Part shown: piece by piece, positions 10,986-23,271 of the stretch
Layout: each line of letters begins with the position of its first letter
Numbering within the stretch: the first letter of the stretch is position 1
Source: Glossina fuscipes
Taxonomy: Eukaryota; Arthropoda; Insecta; Diptera; Glossinidae
Length of the DNA stretch: 64,000 nucleotides
Reading direction: 5' to 3'
NCBI RefSeq assembly: GCF_014805625.2
Contig: NW_023998415.1
Coordinates: forward strand, 32,346,270 to 32,410,269
The notes under the pieces: model-generated
Database searches by the model: none
What the model was told of the DNA's origin: nothing
Seen by the model: the letters and a program-made list of their open reading frames with translations, nothing else
Translations under genes and position numbers: made by a program

Positions 10986-11164
10986 TATTGTGCTTTCGGG
11001 TAGAGGTGATCAATTTTTTGCATTTTTGTCCAGGTGCTAATCCAGATGTTTCGCCAATAGACTATGTGTTCAAATTTTTGCAGACTCGTCTTCTGCAGTT
11101 GATAAGCCATTAGCAAAAATCAATTTTCATATTCCTTTTAAAAAGTACAAGTATATTCAGTTTA

Positions 11165-11375
11165 CGCAGTATTGTAGGCGTGTTCTTCAACCGATTTGGC
11201 TCATTTTCAATACCAAAGTGCTTGCGAGAATTTACAATGTTTTTGCTAAATTTCATTTTTGCAGCCAGCAGACATTACGCACGGGAACAGACGGACAGAT
11301 GGACATGCTTAAGTCGATTCAGACTAGAGCGAAGATTTTTATTCGCTCGTACATCGATCGTATCATATCATTAAA
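11165..11375 (+). repeat. Degenerate fly interspersed repeat, copy 2 (better preserved)
   Basis: Reads 'ccgatttggctcattttcaa', then 'gctaaatttcatttt', then 'acagacggacagatggacat' and 'gcttaagtcgattcag'. This order (text like 'cgatttcgctcattttcaata', an 'aaatttcat' block, then 'cagacggacggacatggctaaatcgactcag') is the arrangement I recall for a very common non-coding interspersed repeat in fly genomes. Two short open frames cross it, but neither is thought to be coding. Confidence 0.45.
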
Positions 11376-12091
11376 TCATATTGTTAAACAATCTGGCAGC
11401 TCTTTCTTATTAATTATGTAAACCAAAATACGGACTTCGACACTCTGTCTTATTAATCTATGTCCTATTGATAAATGAAAACCCCATGGACGGCTCTACA
11501 TTGGCAGCATTTTTAAGGTCACAGTTTCAGATAAAAGAAAGATGATCAGTTTTTCGATAATTGATTCCGTTGCTCCTTGTTCCTAACGTGGCTGGAGTGA
11601 TAAGAAAACGTTTATAATCGCATTTGTTCTCCAAAATATGGTCTCTATGGTTGAGATGTGCGGCAGGCGAAGAAAGAGATATTTATCGCTAATTAATGCA
11701 GTTAAAGTTCTATCCGTTCTGCTTGTTTGTGTCCAAAATACTCAGGCTCATCGAACTGATGAAAATTACTTATTATGGGGACCTGTTGCGCTCTAATCGT
11801 TTTAGCAGTGGTCACAAAGATTTAAGAAAGATTTTTTGAATAATCTTCACAAAAAAGAGGAAATAAAAATTGCCAATAGTCAGCTTTAGCTTATATTTGA
11901 TATCTAGTACCATCGCAATGCGGAACGAACGTTTTTAGTCGCTTTCGAACTGAAATTTCTAAACCCTATACCATTACTAATGAGAGTATGCCAAGTTTTT
12001 TTCGCATTTACGTAACAACCGGAAAGTCTTCAGGGCAACCCATTTTTTCAGTACATTCATTGAGTATGCGTATCTGCTCGTTTGGGGGCTT
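11376..12091. other. Non-coding stretch upstream of transposase relic
   Basis: No recognisable coding block. The part after about 11900 could be the eroded 5' portion of the transposase relic that becomes readable at 12092, but I could not align it. Confidence 0.4.
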
Positions 12092-12506
12092 TCGTACCGA
12101 ACATTATGGGGTATTTTGTAATTAAATTTGCCTCTCAATCCTTACGAAATTCAGCTAACGCATGATCTGACGCCGGTTGACCAATGTATAGAAAATCCAA
12201 TAAACGATTGGTGAAGCAAGAGCGTTGGGCTGATGATTTTATGTATCGAATTTGCTTCAGTGATGAGCCAATTTTTCGCTTGATCGCTGCGCCAATAAGC
12301 AAAATTGTTGTATCTGGGGGAGCGAAAATCGGTAGGTAACTGTTGAAGAACCATTACATTCCCGAAGAGTCATTGTATGGTATGGTATTTTATCTAGAGG
12401 TATGATAGGTTCATATCTTTTTAAAAGTGACGAGTGGTTGGTACAAACCGTGAATTCTGATCGCACCAGCCACACGAACTCTGTAGGTGTTTTGCGTTGT
12501 TTTTAA
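12092..12506 (+). pseudogene. Tc1/mariner-superfamily transposase relic (not mariner proper)
   Basis: Consecutive pieces in three frames give SYRTLWGIL, then NPYEIQLTHDLTPVDQ, a block seen in 'TTLWRIL...PYKIQLTQELKPVDH' transposases. RWADDFMYRICFSDEPIFRL follows, with the first catalytic Asp in FSDE. Then comes QNCCIWGSEN, a TAG stop, VTVEEPLHSRRVIVWYGI, LSRGMIGSYLFKSDEW and QTVNSDR. The order and motifs match insect IS630-Tc1-mariner transposases that have 'NRQNCRIWGSENP' and 'VTVWCGLWSGGIIGPYFF' blocks. The second and third acidic residues (QQDGAT and the LTPLDFFLW region in relatives) are absent, because the similarity ends at a stop near 12504. This is a different lineage from the 6.2-kb mariner and is clearly old. 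Open frames on the opposite strand are shadows. Confidence 0.8.
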
Positions 12507-13524
12507 AAGACAAACCTTTTTCATTCAGTTATTCCAGAAATGTTTCTTATATCTCTGACACTTAAAAAACTCCAGTTTAAAATTGACAAATAACGAAAAC
12601 TACAAAATTTGAAAACCGAGGGACGCCATCTAATATTTGAACCTGAATTTATTCAAGAAATTCTCAAACCTTTGGCGGATTGAACATGAACATTTGTCAA
12701 GTTATGGCTGAGGCATTATCTGCCTTATGTGTAGAGAAGTGGGCGTATATTACCTGAACGGATTCCATTCTGTAAGATGTCCCGTGATGGGCACTTAAAT
12801 CATGTTGCATTCCAAAAATGATAGGTCCAAGCAGCATTTTGAATGAAAAAAAACAAGAATATGCACATATATGTAAAAAAGAAAATTTAAACAAAAAATT
12901 TACTTTCACAATATTTCATTTAAACAGACAACAGAGTATAACAGCAGGAGTAAAAAAAATCTGCGCAAAATTTTAAGGCGAATTTTAGTTACCATTAATG
13001 TGGTTACTTTGTTTCTTTTCATTTATTTTCATAAGGCTTGCCAATCGTGGTTTGCTGTAATTACTGGTATAAGGATTTTGCAATATGTTTAAACCTTTTT
13101 TCATTTAGCTTTTATGTTTTTTAGGTCCTGCTTGCAAAATATATTGTCCTCTACACCTATATATTCGTATACAATGTATATTTAAAACCAATGGGACAAT
13201 AAGTCACGGAACTGATACGTAGATACTGTCACTTTCCACTTATCCTATTTTTCATATTTGGCCTACAGTAACTCCTACGTCCATGCATATCTTAAAAGCA
13301 CGCGCCAAGAAAAAATCTTTCGATCAAATTATCATGTCTGATGCGTGCTTTGATAAAAATCGACCTCGAAAAAACAATCGAAATGTTGGAGAGACGTTAG
13401 ACTAGTTGTGTTACTCTTCGGCAAAGTTATGTTAATCGATCGTTAAAAGTCAAATATTGCGAGAAAAATATTATTTTCTTACTTTATCCCACGAATAATT
13501 GACCGATGCATTACGTGCATATCA
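12507..13524. other. Non-coding stretch
   Basis: No gene recognised. The first 150 bases may be the decayed 3' remainder of the preceding transposase relic. No tandem repeat of note. Confidence 0.5.
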
Positions 13525-13758
13525 GTGATTCGAATTCGTGTTCATATGCGCATTCACTTTTATGTTCATATTCATATTTGCGTTCACATTCGCATTCGTA
13601 TTAATATTCAGTTTAATATTCATATTCATTTTCTCATATTCTATATATGTCCATATTTACATTTTATTTATATTCATGTTCATAATCATATTCCTATTCA
13701 TATTCATATTCATATTCATATTCATATTCCTATTCCTATTCATATTCATGTTCACTAG
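13525..13758 (+). repeat. TTCATA-type degenerate hexanucleotide satellite
   Basis: About 230 bp of variants of TTCATA and TTCACA. The most regular part is 13675-13750 (tattcatattcat...). Every frame stays open on the + strand because no unit variant contains a stop, producing artificial HIHIHI and IFIFIF peptides. It is a tandem array that has drifted, not a gene. Confidence 0.85.
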
Positions 13759-16700
13759 CTTGATCTTTTGGGTAATAGGCTTAATACTTTTTATAATAAA
13801 TGGTATTTGACTGTAAAATGAATTCTATCAGACCGAAACGATTTATTAGTGATTTTAATATGAATAAATGTCAACCATATCTGCGTATAATTTTACTTTT
13901 TTACCCATAGTTACTGGCTATCAATTTCAGGTTTCAGCAGCACAATGCTTAAAATAACAAATAAACAAAATCGAATTAACAAGGAAAATGCCCGGATCAA
14001 AATTCTATAGATTCATATTCGCTTTTATCAATCAAAATAATCGAATATATATATAGGAAGTATTTCTCTTTCTTTAAATTGATTCAAATTCGAATATTTA
14101 TTCTCACAAATCTATATATTTTCCCTAAAAATTTGGTTTTCACACAAAATTTATGCTTCCATGTTAAAAATTGTATATTCATTTAAGTTAAAACTGCTTA
14201 CACAATAACCGCAAATGTGCTTGTGCTTGTGCTTGTGCTTGTGCTTGTGTTTATGAATGTACACCTATGCGCACAATAAACTTTGCAACAACAATATAAT
14301 GCATAAGAACACATATTATTTTATAAAAATAAATCCAAACCACAATTCACATGAAATACGAAAACAAAAAAAAAAACAAAAAAAAAAAACCGCGCTACTC
14401 AGATGATGAATGAACTAACAATCGAAAAGCGTATATAAACTAACGCAAGCACACATAACACACGGAGGTAGATACGTATAACTCCAAGGTATAAATGCAT
14501 ATGTAATGTCTTTTTTTTTTCTGATGCTTCATCCCACAGCACGATATTTCTGTCTGCATATTAAAGTTGTTATTACGTTTATAACGCTTGCCAATCGATA
14601 GCGAACCATCTCCACATATTCATAATCTTGATCAAGTTAATAAACGGCCGCTTAAAGCGGTACCATGCGAACAGTTCATCTTGCAAGTAACGTCTTAAAA
14701 TTATCCACACCTTGACAACGCGAATTTGCCAATAACTGCCAACATCTTATCATGTGCTCTATAGAAGCGTAAATCTGTGTTGGAAATTGATACTTTACAC
14801 AATTAGGATATTTGGAATAAGGCAGAATAAAATATATATATATAGATTTTTAATTTCTGTGAAGCTATGAGCTTAAACTCTCCAACCCATTTTACAAATA
14901 CAACTCACCTTCTTCACAAGACTTGAATGTAAAAATTGCATTCAAATGAAACTGACTTCAATATCCCTCGAACCAAGGCATCTCACTATGTCAGTCTATA
15001 GAAATAATGCGCAATATTTTTTATTTGATAATGTTTGTTTCACGACCGTGAGCTAGCCGCGAAATGGCCAAAATGAACATCCGTTATTGCTTAGAGATAA
15101 AGTAATCGTTGAAGAATGATGTCTCAGCTGGCTTAGCAGTTTATCTACATTTTTTTGATCACCTTTTCGGAGAACTTAGTAAAATCGCATATCCGAGGAT
15201 ATTCCGAGGGAGTCAAATAGCTTTGAGATAGATTGAAAGCGCCTACGGTGCCATATGTAATATAGTCTCGTATTTATTTTGATGTTAATATGTTTTTCTT
15301 TTTTTCTTTTTTTTTTTATATTTAGTACCTGCTGGCATTCACAAAACTTACGCTTTAAGATGAACATTCTTTATAGATTTTTAAATTCATTTTTTTTTTT
15401 TTTTTTTGTTTTCTTGTTATACATATTTTTATGTTTATTTAAGCCCCTACGCTCGAGTTTTTTGCTTCCATGACGGTTTTCTTTCAACTGCACTCAATCT
15501 CTTTTTGATATTTCATGCAATTTTCATGGGAGTCATGTCGTAGCTATTGTTGTAGCTCGTTCGCGTTTTTTTTTTTTTTTATTTTATTTTTATTTTTATG
15601 CAATAAAAAAGGTCTGAGTTTTTTTTTTATATTCTTTCTTTTTTTTTTATAATAGTCTTATTTTGTTTTTTTTTTTTTTTCTTACTTGTATGCCCGCTCA
15701 TCGCAGAATAAAAGCATGCTAGATTTTTCTTTCCATTTGTAATTTGAAGTGCAAGCGTGAAGAGACTATATATGTATATAAATATAGATATATGTATATA
15801 TGTGGTGCGTATAGTTTTGATTATTATAAAACGGTAAAATCTTCAAAAGTAAAAACTTACGAAATAATGCGATTCTTATGTTCGTAAATTCAATTTGGAA
15901 AAGGGATTGAATGGAATTGTCGAAATTGATGCATTTATTCAAAGTTAAAAAAAATAAACTTGAAAAAATTAAAAATTAACTAAAGCAAGTCTTCGGTCAA
16001 TGTTGGGTACTCAGCGTGCCTTGCAAAATGAAAACTTTTGCTTTTCTAGTTTAAAATTGGGGCATCAAATATTTACATTATATGTAATGTAGGTGGGGGA
16101 GGGCGAGCGAAAAAGAAGCCAAAGTGCAGCAGAAAGTTGATAGATGAAATATGATTTCTTGCATTTGGTGCTGTCTTAACATCATCGAAACAATATGTTT
16201 TATTTTGTGTATAAGATTAAAGATGCCAAGCTTGGCTAAACTAAGAGTGCCGAGCGAGCACCTAACATTTTAACAATCCTTGGAGGATTAGTGTGTACGT
16301 ACATTTGATGACTGAGTGAAATTTTCACGCTTCATAAAATTACTTTTGTTGTTACGTTACGAATCAAAACTTGCTTACTTGCATATAGATTTTAGAATGT
16401 TTTCCTATGATTTCTCTTATTTCCCTTTTCTCTGATTTATTTTTTATTTATTTCTCTTGTTTCCAGTTGCATTTCATTTGTGACCCCATTCCTTTTTTTG
16501 TTTTTTTTTTGCTTTATTCTTGTTTTTGTTGTTGCAATAAAATACATTTTAAATTAAATTCTATTTAGAGCAAGTAATATACATGCAAGTCCTATTACGA
16601 GTATATATATATACACAAATGTGTATGTGTGTGATTTTTAAAGATTTATAAAGCTTTTCAAACCATCCTACTTTTTAAGATTTTAATACATTCGTGACCC

Positions 16701-19110
16701 GCGCAGAGCGATCACTGATTGAAGCTATATATCTTGTTTGTCGCAAGCCATATGCATAGACAGGTAGCAATTGCTATAAAAGTGAATCTTGCACTACTAA
16801 GAATATTCGAAGTAAATAAACGACAAATATGACGATTTTCGATTTTATCGTAGCCAGGGCAGTTGGTCAATTTATTTTCAGGAAGGGATTTTTCAAGTTT
16901 TTCGATTTTTGGATTTCAGCGATTCCCACCAATCGAAGTCGGGGTGCTGACAAGCGTAGAAATAATGGGATAAGTTGTTTGCGTATCCTTGGCTAACTGT
17001 GGGTATTTGATAAAAATACACTTATAGGAGTGTCTATGGACGAATCATTGCTGTTTTGAAATTCAAATATTACATGTTTTTTATAGATTTTTATTTTCAA
17101 GAAAATAAAAATTTCTATCGCTAATAACTCTTTACGATTTAATTAAGAATTGATTATCTCACAATGTACTTTTTAATCTTCAAAATGTTTTCCCTTCAAT
17201 TTATACTTATTTTATTTTCATACACTTTGACAAATTTCAAGTTTTACAAACACTGCTCGGCAACGTCTTAAATGGTTTTTTTTTTAAATATTGATTATAA
17301 GAAATTGGAAAACATATTTCATAAGATGACATAAGAAATTTTAAAAATTTTTCCTTTAAATATCGTTTCGATATGCGCTTTTGAAATGCATAGAGTAGAA
17401 AAGTGGAGAAACGATGAACGTTAGTTAATTGGTCGAAGGAAATATTATGTTTGTGAAATTATTTCACTAATAATTACTTTCCTTTTTGTGCAATCATTTA
17501 TGACGGTTGGAACTCCGGAAACAGCAAGTTCGTGTGCCACTCAATAGGCAGGTGTTTTACAAAATAAATACGATCCATTTCCTTAAAGTTTAACCAAAAA
17601 AAAAAAAAAAAAAAAAAAACATATAACAACTTATGCTAATAGCGCATCATTCAACGTAACATGCTAAAGATAAACAACATTAATAGCACCAACTGCAGTA
17701 ACAGCAACGATAACAACAATAACAAAAATATTAATCTTAATCAGTAAGGATAACAAAAACTTTTACATCAACTCGTGTAACAACAGAAACGAAGGAGAAG
17801 AGAAAAGAGCATGATGATTACAATAGCAATAACTGCAACAACAATTTCAAAAATAGTATCCACATCACAATACAGCACATACAATAACAGCAATAACAAC
17901 AAATAGCATTTTGAATACGATGAATCAATGATGTTCTGCATGCCCGCAAGCTGCAATGTTAACAGCATACCTTTGTAGATAGCGTCCTAACTTGCAGAAT
18001 TTGTGAAAACCATCGCCATCTAAAATGTGCAGGTTTGAGAAGCAGCAGAATATACGATGTTATCGCCGATTCTCCAAAGGGCTTGCGGTGGCTCTGCCAC
18101 GAGGCCACATAACCAGATATCAAGTTTTTACATCTCTATGTGCACCTAAATAAGGGCTTAAAAGATTTTGCAAGCATTTAAACGACAAACTTAGGGCTTA
18201 GCTGGCCTAGTTTAGGGCCTTACTCTCCAGTTAAGATTAGTTTGTGTAGATATATTTACGGGTTTGTTAGCCCCATAAATGTCATCAGTAGACCTTTGTT
18301 GAATGATACAATCCTCGTCTGACTCATTGTCTAAATCCCAGTCCGTATGGCATAGCCTAAGTTAATGTCTATATATAGTTAATATTATCGTCATTGCTTA
18401 ATAACTCTGTATCTATTTTTTATTTATTGAATTATTGCGCATTACTTTACGTTCCAAAATGTTACGTCGCAGTAGTTCTCCTTATCTTTCCTTCACTTCT
18501 TATTTTATTGAAAGTTAAATTTATCAACTAACATGTTCATGGTACGTGTTGCTTAATGTTGCGCAAGTTATTCAATTCGCAAATAATAATAATAATTAAT
18601 ATCTGCTGTTATAGTTTGTACATAGATGTAAATCATCAGATGTAAATATATAAATTGTAGCCGCACATTGAATGAATGAAAGTAAAAAGTGAAAGCAATG
18701 TGGTTACGTTGCACGAGTAGGTTGGTTATGTTCTATTAAGACCTATGGGTCAGTGTTGGCATAAATTTAGCAGACGCTCTCATGACAACACTTTTACATA
18801 ATCAGTGACTGATTACGTGCTGTGGATACTTAATTAATTCTCATAATTTCATGCTGTTGGATTTCGAATGAAAGCATATTTGAGAAATCTCCGCAGTAGA
18901 GTAACCCGAAAATTAGTTTACGTATACATAAATTTCGTATCTTTTTTTTTTTTTTATGAAAACACGTCATGCATATGACATGGCTTGTTTCTTCTGAAAT
19001 ATGGAGCTCGATCGCACACGTATCACACATATCTTTATTATTATTTCCTTTTACTGCTTATGTTATCGCGCGGTGGATATCCAATTTTACAATAGGTATC
19101 CGAAGACTAC
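13759..19110. other. Non-coding AT-rich stretch with simple repeats
   Basis: No gene recognised. Contains T-rich tracts at 15297-15318 and 15390-15408, several T runs at 15568-15680, 24 A at 17596-17619, a loose AAC/CAAT-rich zone at 17690-17910, and scattered TA tracts. The hexamer array at 14216-14250 is listed separately. A small GTGGC/GCCAC hairpin lies near 18090. The block 16680-17050 is less repetitive but unassigned. Confidence 0.6.
14216..14250. repeat. (TTGTGC)n hexanucleotide array
   Basis: About five uninterrupted TTGTGC units followed by a variant. Perfect units suggest a young slippage array. Confidence 0.9.
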
Positions 19111-19434
19111 GTATCGCTAATATGCGATAAGGCTATGCAGCAACTTTCGCACAACAATCATGGATGATGCTGGCCTAGTTGTAGCTAAGATTTTTCCGAT
19201 CAATTTACTAGAGAGCAAGATAATCTTTATGAAGGAGATCCAAGCCCAAGGGAGAAGTTTCGGCCAGAGATATAAAGGTAAACAAATGTCAAAATAAATG
19301 AATCCGTAACTCGTAAAAAGGGAGGATGGACACACCGTCTGATACCGAAAATTAAAAGCTGGTTCTCGCGGAAACATGGTCAAATTGATTTCGGTTTAAC
19401 GGAACCTTTTACGGTTTGCCTTAAGTGTTCATAA
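19111..19434 (+). pseudogene. 3' end of LINE ORF2 (post-RT region), frameshifted
   Basis: The frame from about 19121 gives IRLCSNFRTTIMDDAGLV, then VAKIFPINLL. This matches the 'alRi.saFRTvs.dAa.viAg..Pi.lL' segment after the RT domain in R1/Jockey-type LINE ORF2 proteins. A second frame gives GGWTHRLIPKIKSWFSRKHG followed by QIDFGLTE, the 'GRWT.RLIP.i..W..R.HGevdfyLTQ' block that precedes the C-terminal zinc-binding motif. The frame stops at 19432, and the CCHC part expected afterwards is not readable. At least one frameshift. Together with 4108-4499 this could be the same LINE family, but the two fragments do not overlap, so this is untested. Confidence 0.82.
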
Positions 19435-19779
19435 TGAAGAAAATTCCAATTCAGTAGCCTTTGCCCGCGTGAAGGAATACCGAACAATAACGAACGGCGA
19501 AAATAAGGAAACGGACAGGAGTTTCGCACGGCGGCCAGTACAAGAGCTTTCCACGTATCGAAAATAACGTATTTATATAATAATATAAGACATGTGTATA
19601 TAATATATTTATATAATAATATGTAAAATATATATAATCGAATTTTATGTAAATACCTTTAATATGTTGTGAGTTTCTTACGCATACATCATCAATATCT
19701 TTTCTAATAATTTAGTTGTCTTTAAGCCATAGAGAACAGCATACAAGTCCATGCGTATAGAAATATGTATTTATGTGAA

Positions 19780-19810
<31 letters not shown>

Positions 19811-20412
19811 GGAGATACATCCAACGTACTTAGGTTTATATAAACTAAATTAATGCGAATAATCCATTGACAGATGTTTATATAAGTACAAAAATGCTGA
19901 TTTAGAAAATAAATTTTCTGAATATTTATATACATACATATAAATAATAATACATTCAGTTGCGCGTGTATATGAATGCGTGTAAACTTCAGTGCTTGCT
20001 TCAGTCATTCACAGCATGCGGTTTCCACTTTACCTTATTTAGCCACAATATCTTTTGACTTAACCACACCACCGTATCACATTTTTATTTAGCAAAAAAT
20101 TATTGCATTTTTCTCTTGTCTTTTCTTTCGTCTTCTCCATATAAGCACACGCATATACATATACATATATAAAAGTTTTGTATTTGTAAATATTTCTTTA
20201 GATAAATTCATTTCTACTCTTACTCTTGTTTTTGTTCAAAAGTTTGTTTTCCATTTTTTCTTTATGGAAAAATGTGGTTTATGGTTTGTAATTATGACTA
20301 TTTATGTATGATTGTGTATGTATTTTCTAATTTATGCACTTGATTGGAATTTATGCACGATTTGTGGTGCAGAGTGTCAGGCAAGGTTATCAAACGAAAG
20401 AAATAGTTAGTA

Positions 20413-20415
<3 letters not shown>

Positions 20416-20456
<41 letters not shown>

Positions 20457-20471
20457 TATGTATATATATGA
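20416..20471. repeat. Long (TA)n microsatellite
   Basis: About 35 bp of pure TA, then two interrupted TA blocks broken by CATA and GTA. Confidence 0.9.
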
Positions 20472-21055
20472 TATGTGTATAATGTTGTAAGCGGTTTATA
20501 AACCAATACGAGAGAGTAAAATTGCATTTTATGGTGAGCTTTAATTATGAAAATTTGAAGTTATTAAGGATAATTAGTCGGATTGTTTGTGGATAAAATA
20601 ATTTATGAATAGATCCTATCATTAATTGCGAGAATTTGCTTAACAAATAAAAATAAACGGATCTGTAATGAAATATTTTAAGAAGAGGCGATAACATTTA
20701 TTTCACTTGAATACCTGTTTTTTTTTTTTTTCATTTCAATCTTTTCATCTAAACGAAATAAGGTTTTCGGGCTTGGTTTTCGCTCTTATTAACTTACGCT
20801 TTCAGCATTATTTTCTTTAGTTATTTCCCTAAAGGCTTCTCGATAACCTGCTTTTGGCTTAAAGTTGTTTTGTCGACTTTTTCAATTTACTCTTTCTCTT
20901 TCTTTATATGCTTTTTCACAATTTGTTGCATACATATTATTAAAGGAAAAGCAAAAGGAAATGAAAAATGAAAACAAACCTTAAAATAAACTCATTCAAT
21001 AAAATGTTGCGGTTTTTTCGGTCTATGACAACTAAATAGTTTGTTTATTAATTGT

Positions 21056-21086
<31 letters not shown>

Positions 21087-23246
21087 TTTTTTTTTTTTTG
21101 GTAATTTTTGCAAAATAAATTATCAACTGTTCCATGTTATTAATAAGAGCGCAATGTGCGGTATACATAACGTATGAGTGACATCATTTTAATTGGCTAT
21201 ACATACGAAAATTTTATATATATATATATATAACAGTTGTTACCGCAAACGCATAATGCATTTGGTTTCATTCATCCTTTCGCTTTAAAATCACAATAAT
21301 TGAATTGGAAAGTTTATGTATTGCAATTATCGTATACGTTTGCATACCGAGATTAGTGGCCTTAAGGGGTATATTGGAGGTTTGTGAACACTCGTAACTA
21401 CAAAAACATGCATTGAACGTCGGCCAAGATTGTATTTCTATCTATCTGTTTCGCCATCCATTGCGGCCGAAAGATTCTTCGTTGGCCTGGATATCTATTT
21501 ACCCATTAGTCTGCCTGTTTATCCATTGCATACCGATTATGTGTTTATCCACCGTACATGTGCACGCAAACGTTCGCGAGCACTTGAATATCCGCGAATT
21601 TGATTCATGCTTGCTTCACGAATTAAATAAATTTTAGCGTATGCTCTACTTTGCTTTCGAAACCATACAGAGGCACTTAAAAAAAAAAAAAAAAACAGAA
21701 AAACTTAAACCGTCTCCGAAGATATTCATTCAACTATTCAGATATATCTAGAATTTAATTCAAGTATATAGTAGTAGCTATGAATTTAAATGAATAAAGG
21801 AATTAACAAATGCATGGATTTCTTTTGTGTTTTTGTTTTTGTTACACTTGAAAAGTCAACTGACTCTATTCACGTTCATATAAAAGCGGAATGCTTTTTG
21901 TGCGTCTAGACATATTATTCATGCCTTCTCCGACAGTTTAGCCATTGAATAGCAATTCTGTGTAGGTGAAGTAGATACGTTCAAGCAAAGCGTGACATAT
22001 TTTATTATATATATTTCGCGCACACAACTATAGGATTATATATTTTATATATACCCATGAAATGTGGAAGAGAACTTTCATTAATTATTAATATGCCTCT
22101 AGTTCTAGTTCGTAAAATCAAAAAACAAGAAGAAGAAGAAGAAAAAAAAAAAAAACAAACAAACAAAAAAGAAAAAAGAAAAGAAAACAAAAATATAAAG
22201 CAAAATACGTCATGCAGGCATTATTTACGTGCAGTTAAGACCGGGTGATTAAATGATAGGTAAAACTTGAAAAAAAAATCGTGTTTTAAAAAATGTGTAT
22301 AACAATTTCAGAAATACTATCTTACTATAAGATAACATCACTTTCAGTATAGTAGTCTCTAGCCTGGAGCACTACATAAGAGACCCTGAAGACTAATGGA
22401 AATGTGAATTCACTTTTTTTACAGAGTTTCGAAAAAGGACAAGGAATACAGAATGAGGTGATCATTGAAAGCAGATTGCTAACAATATACATGCGATGTA
22501 GCTTTGATTTATTCCTTGTTGCATTCATCAAATATCTCTCTTACTAATCACAATGTATTTCAATCGATGGTTACTTATGCACTGTGTTTTCATTTTTACG
22601 ATTATTGCAAAGAATTCATCGTTTTGTGAATAGTCTCAAAAGGCACGTTTCTCTCTCGGCGCAAATTCACAGGCTCTCGCTTATATTAGATACGAAAACA
22701 AGTGCATGACGGATGCACTTTATTAAATTTATATTATACTTTACAGGAATAAAAAAACCATCATAACTGGCAAAGAGAAAAAGAACATACGTACGACTGT
22801 AAAGTTAATTAACGTAATTTGTTGCTACATGCTTTCGATAAATTATTATTAAAACATCGTCAAAATTATTACAGATAAATAAATTACAAATCACACGCAA
22901 AATTTTATTAATAACGATGCCATTACTTGCTTGTCATTTTCGTAACTTGTGGTTATCTGTGCTTCGAAAGGGTTTTGCTGATCGGTGAACGTAAACTGAC
23001 AACTAATTTAATATTAGTCCCGAAGTTCTAAACAAAGTTTTTTCTTTTTTTTTTTTTGACAATGTAATTCTAACTTCAGCACATCGACAGACATTTTACA
23101 AGGCCGTATGTGAATGCCGCTACAATTTCTTATCACAAAATTTATGCATAGTTTTACGAACACTTTTACCCAAACTTTATGTATATTATTATTATTATTA
23201 TTATTATTATGAGGGACATTATGACAATCTATTCTTTCGATAAAGT

Positions 23247-23271
23247 GAAGAGAAGAGAAGAGAAGAGAAGA
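23247..23271. repeat. (AAGAG)n short array
   Basis: Five near-perfect AAGAG units. The same pentamer makes up a major heterochromatic satellite in Drosophila, but five units alone are explained by slippage. Confidence 0.85.

Noticed and set aside
11000..11113. 'NPDVSPIDYVFKFLQTRL' as a transposase third-Asp block
   Set aside because: Tempting because of PDxxPxDY, but no other transposase block lies upstream in any frame, and the segment overlaps the proposed non-coding fly repeat.
12151..12475. Minus-strand open frames over the transposase relic
   Set aside because: They are antisense shadows. The recognisable motifs are all on the + strand.
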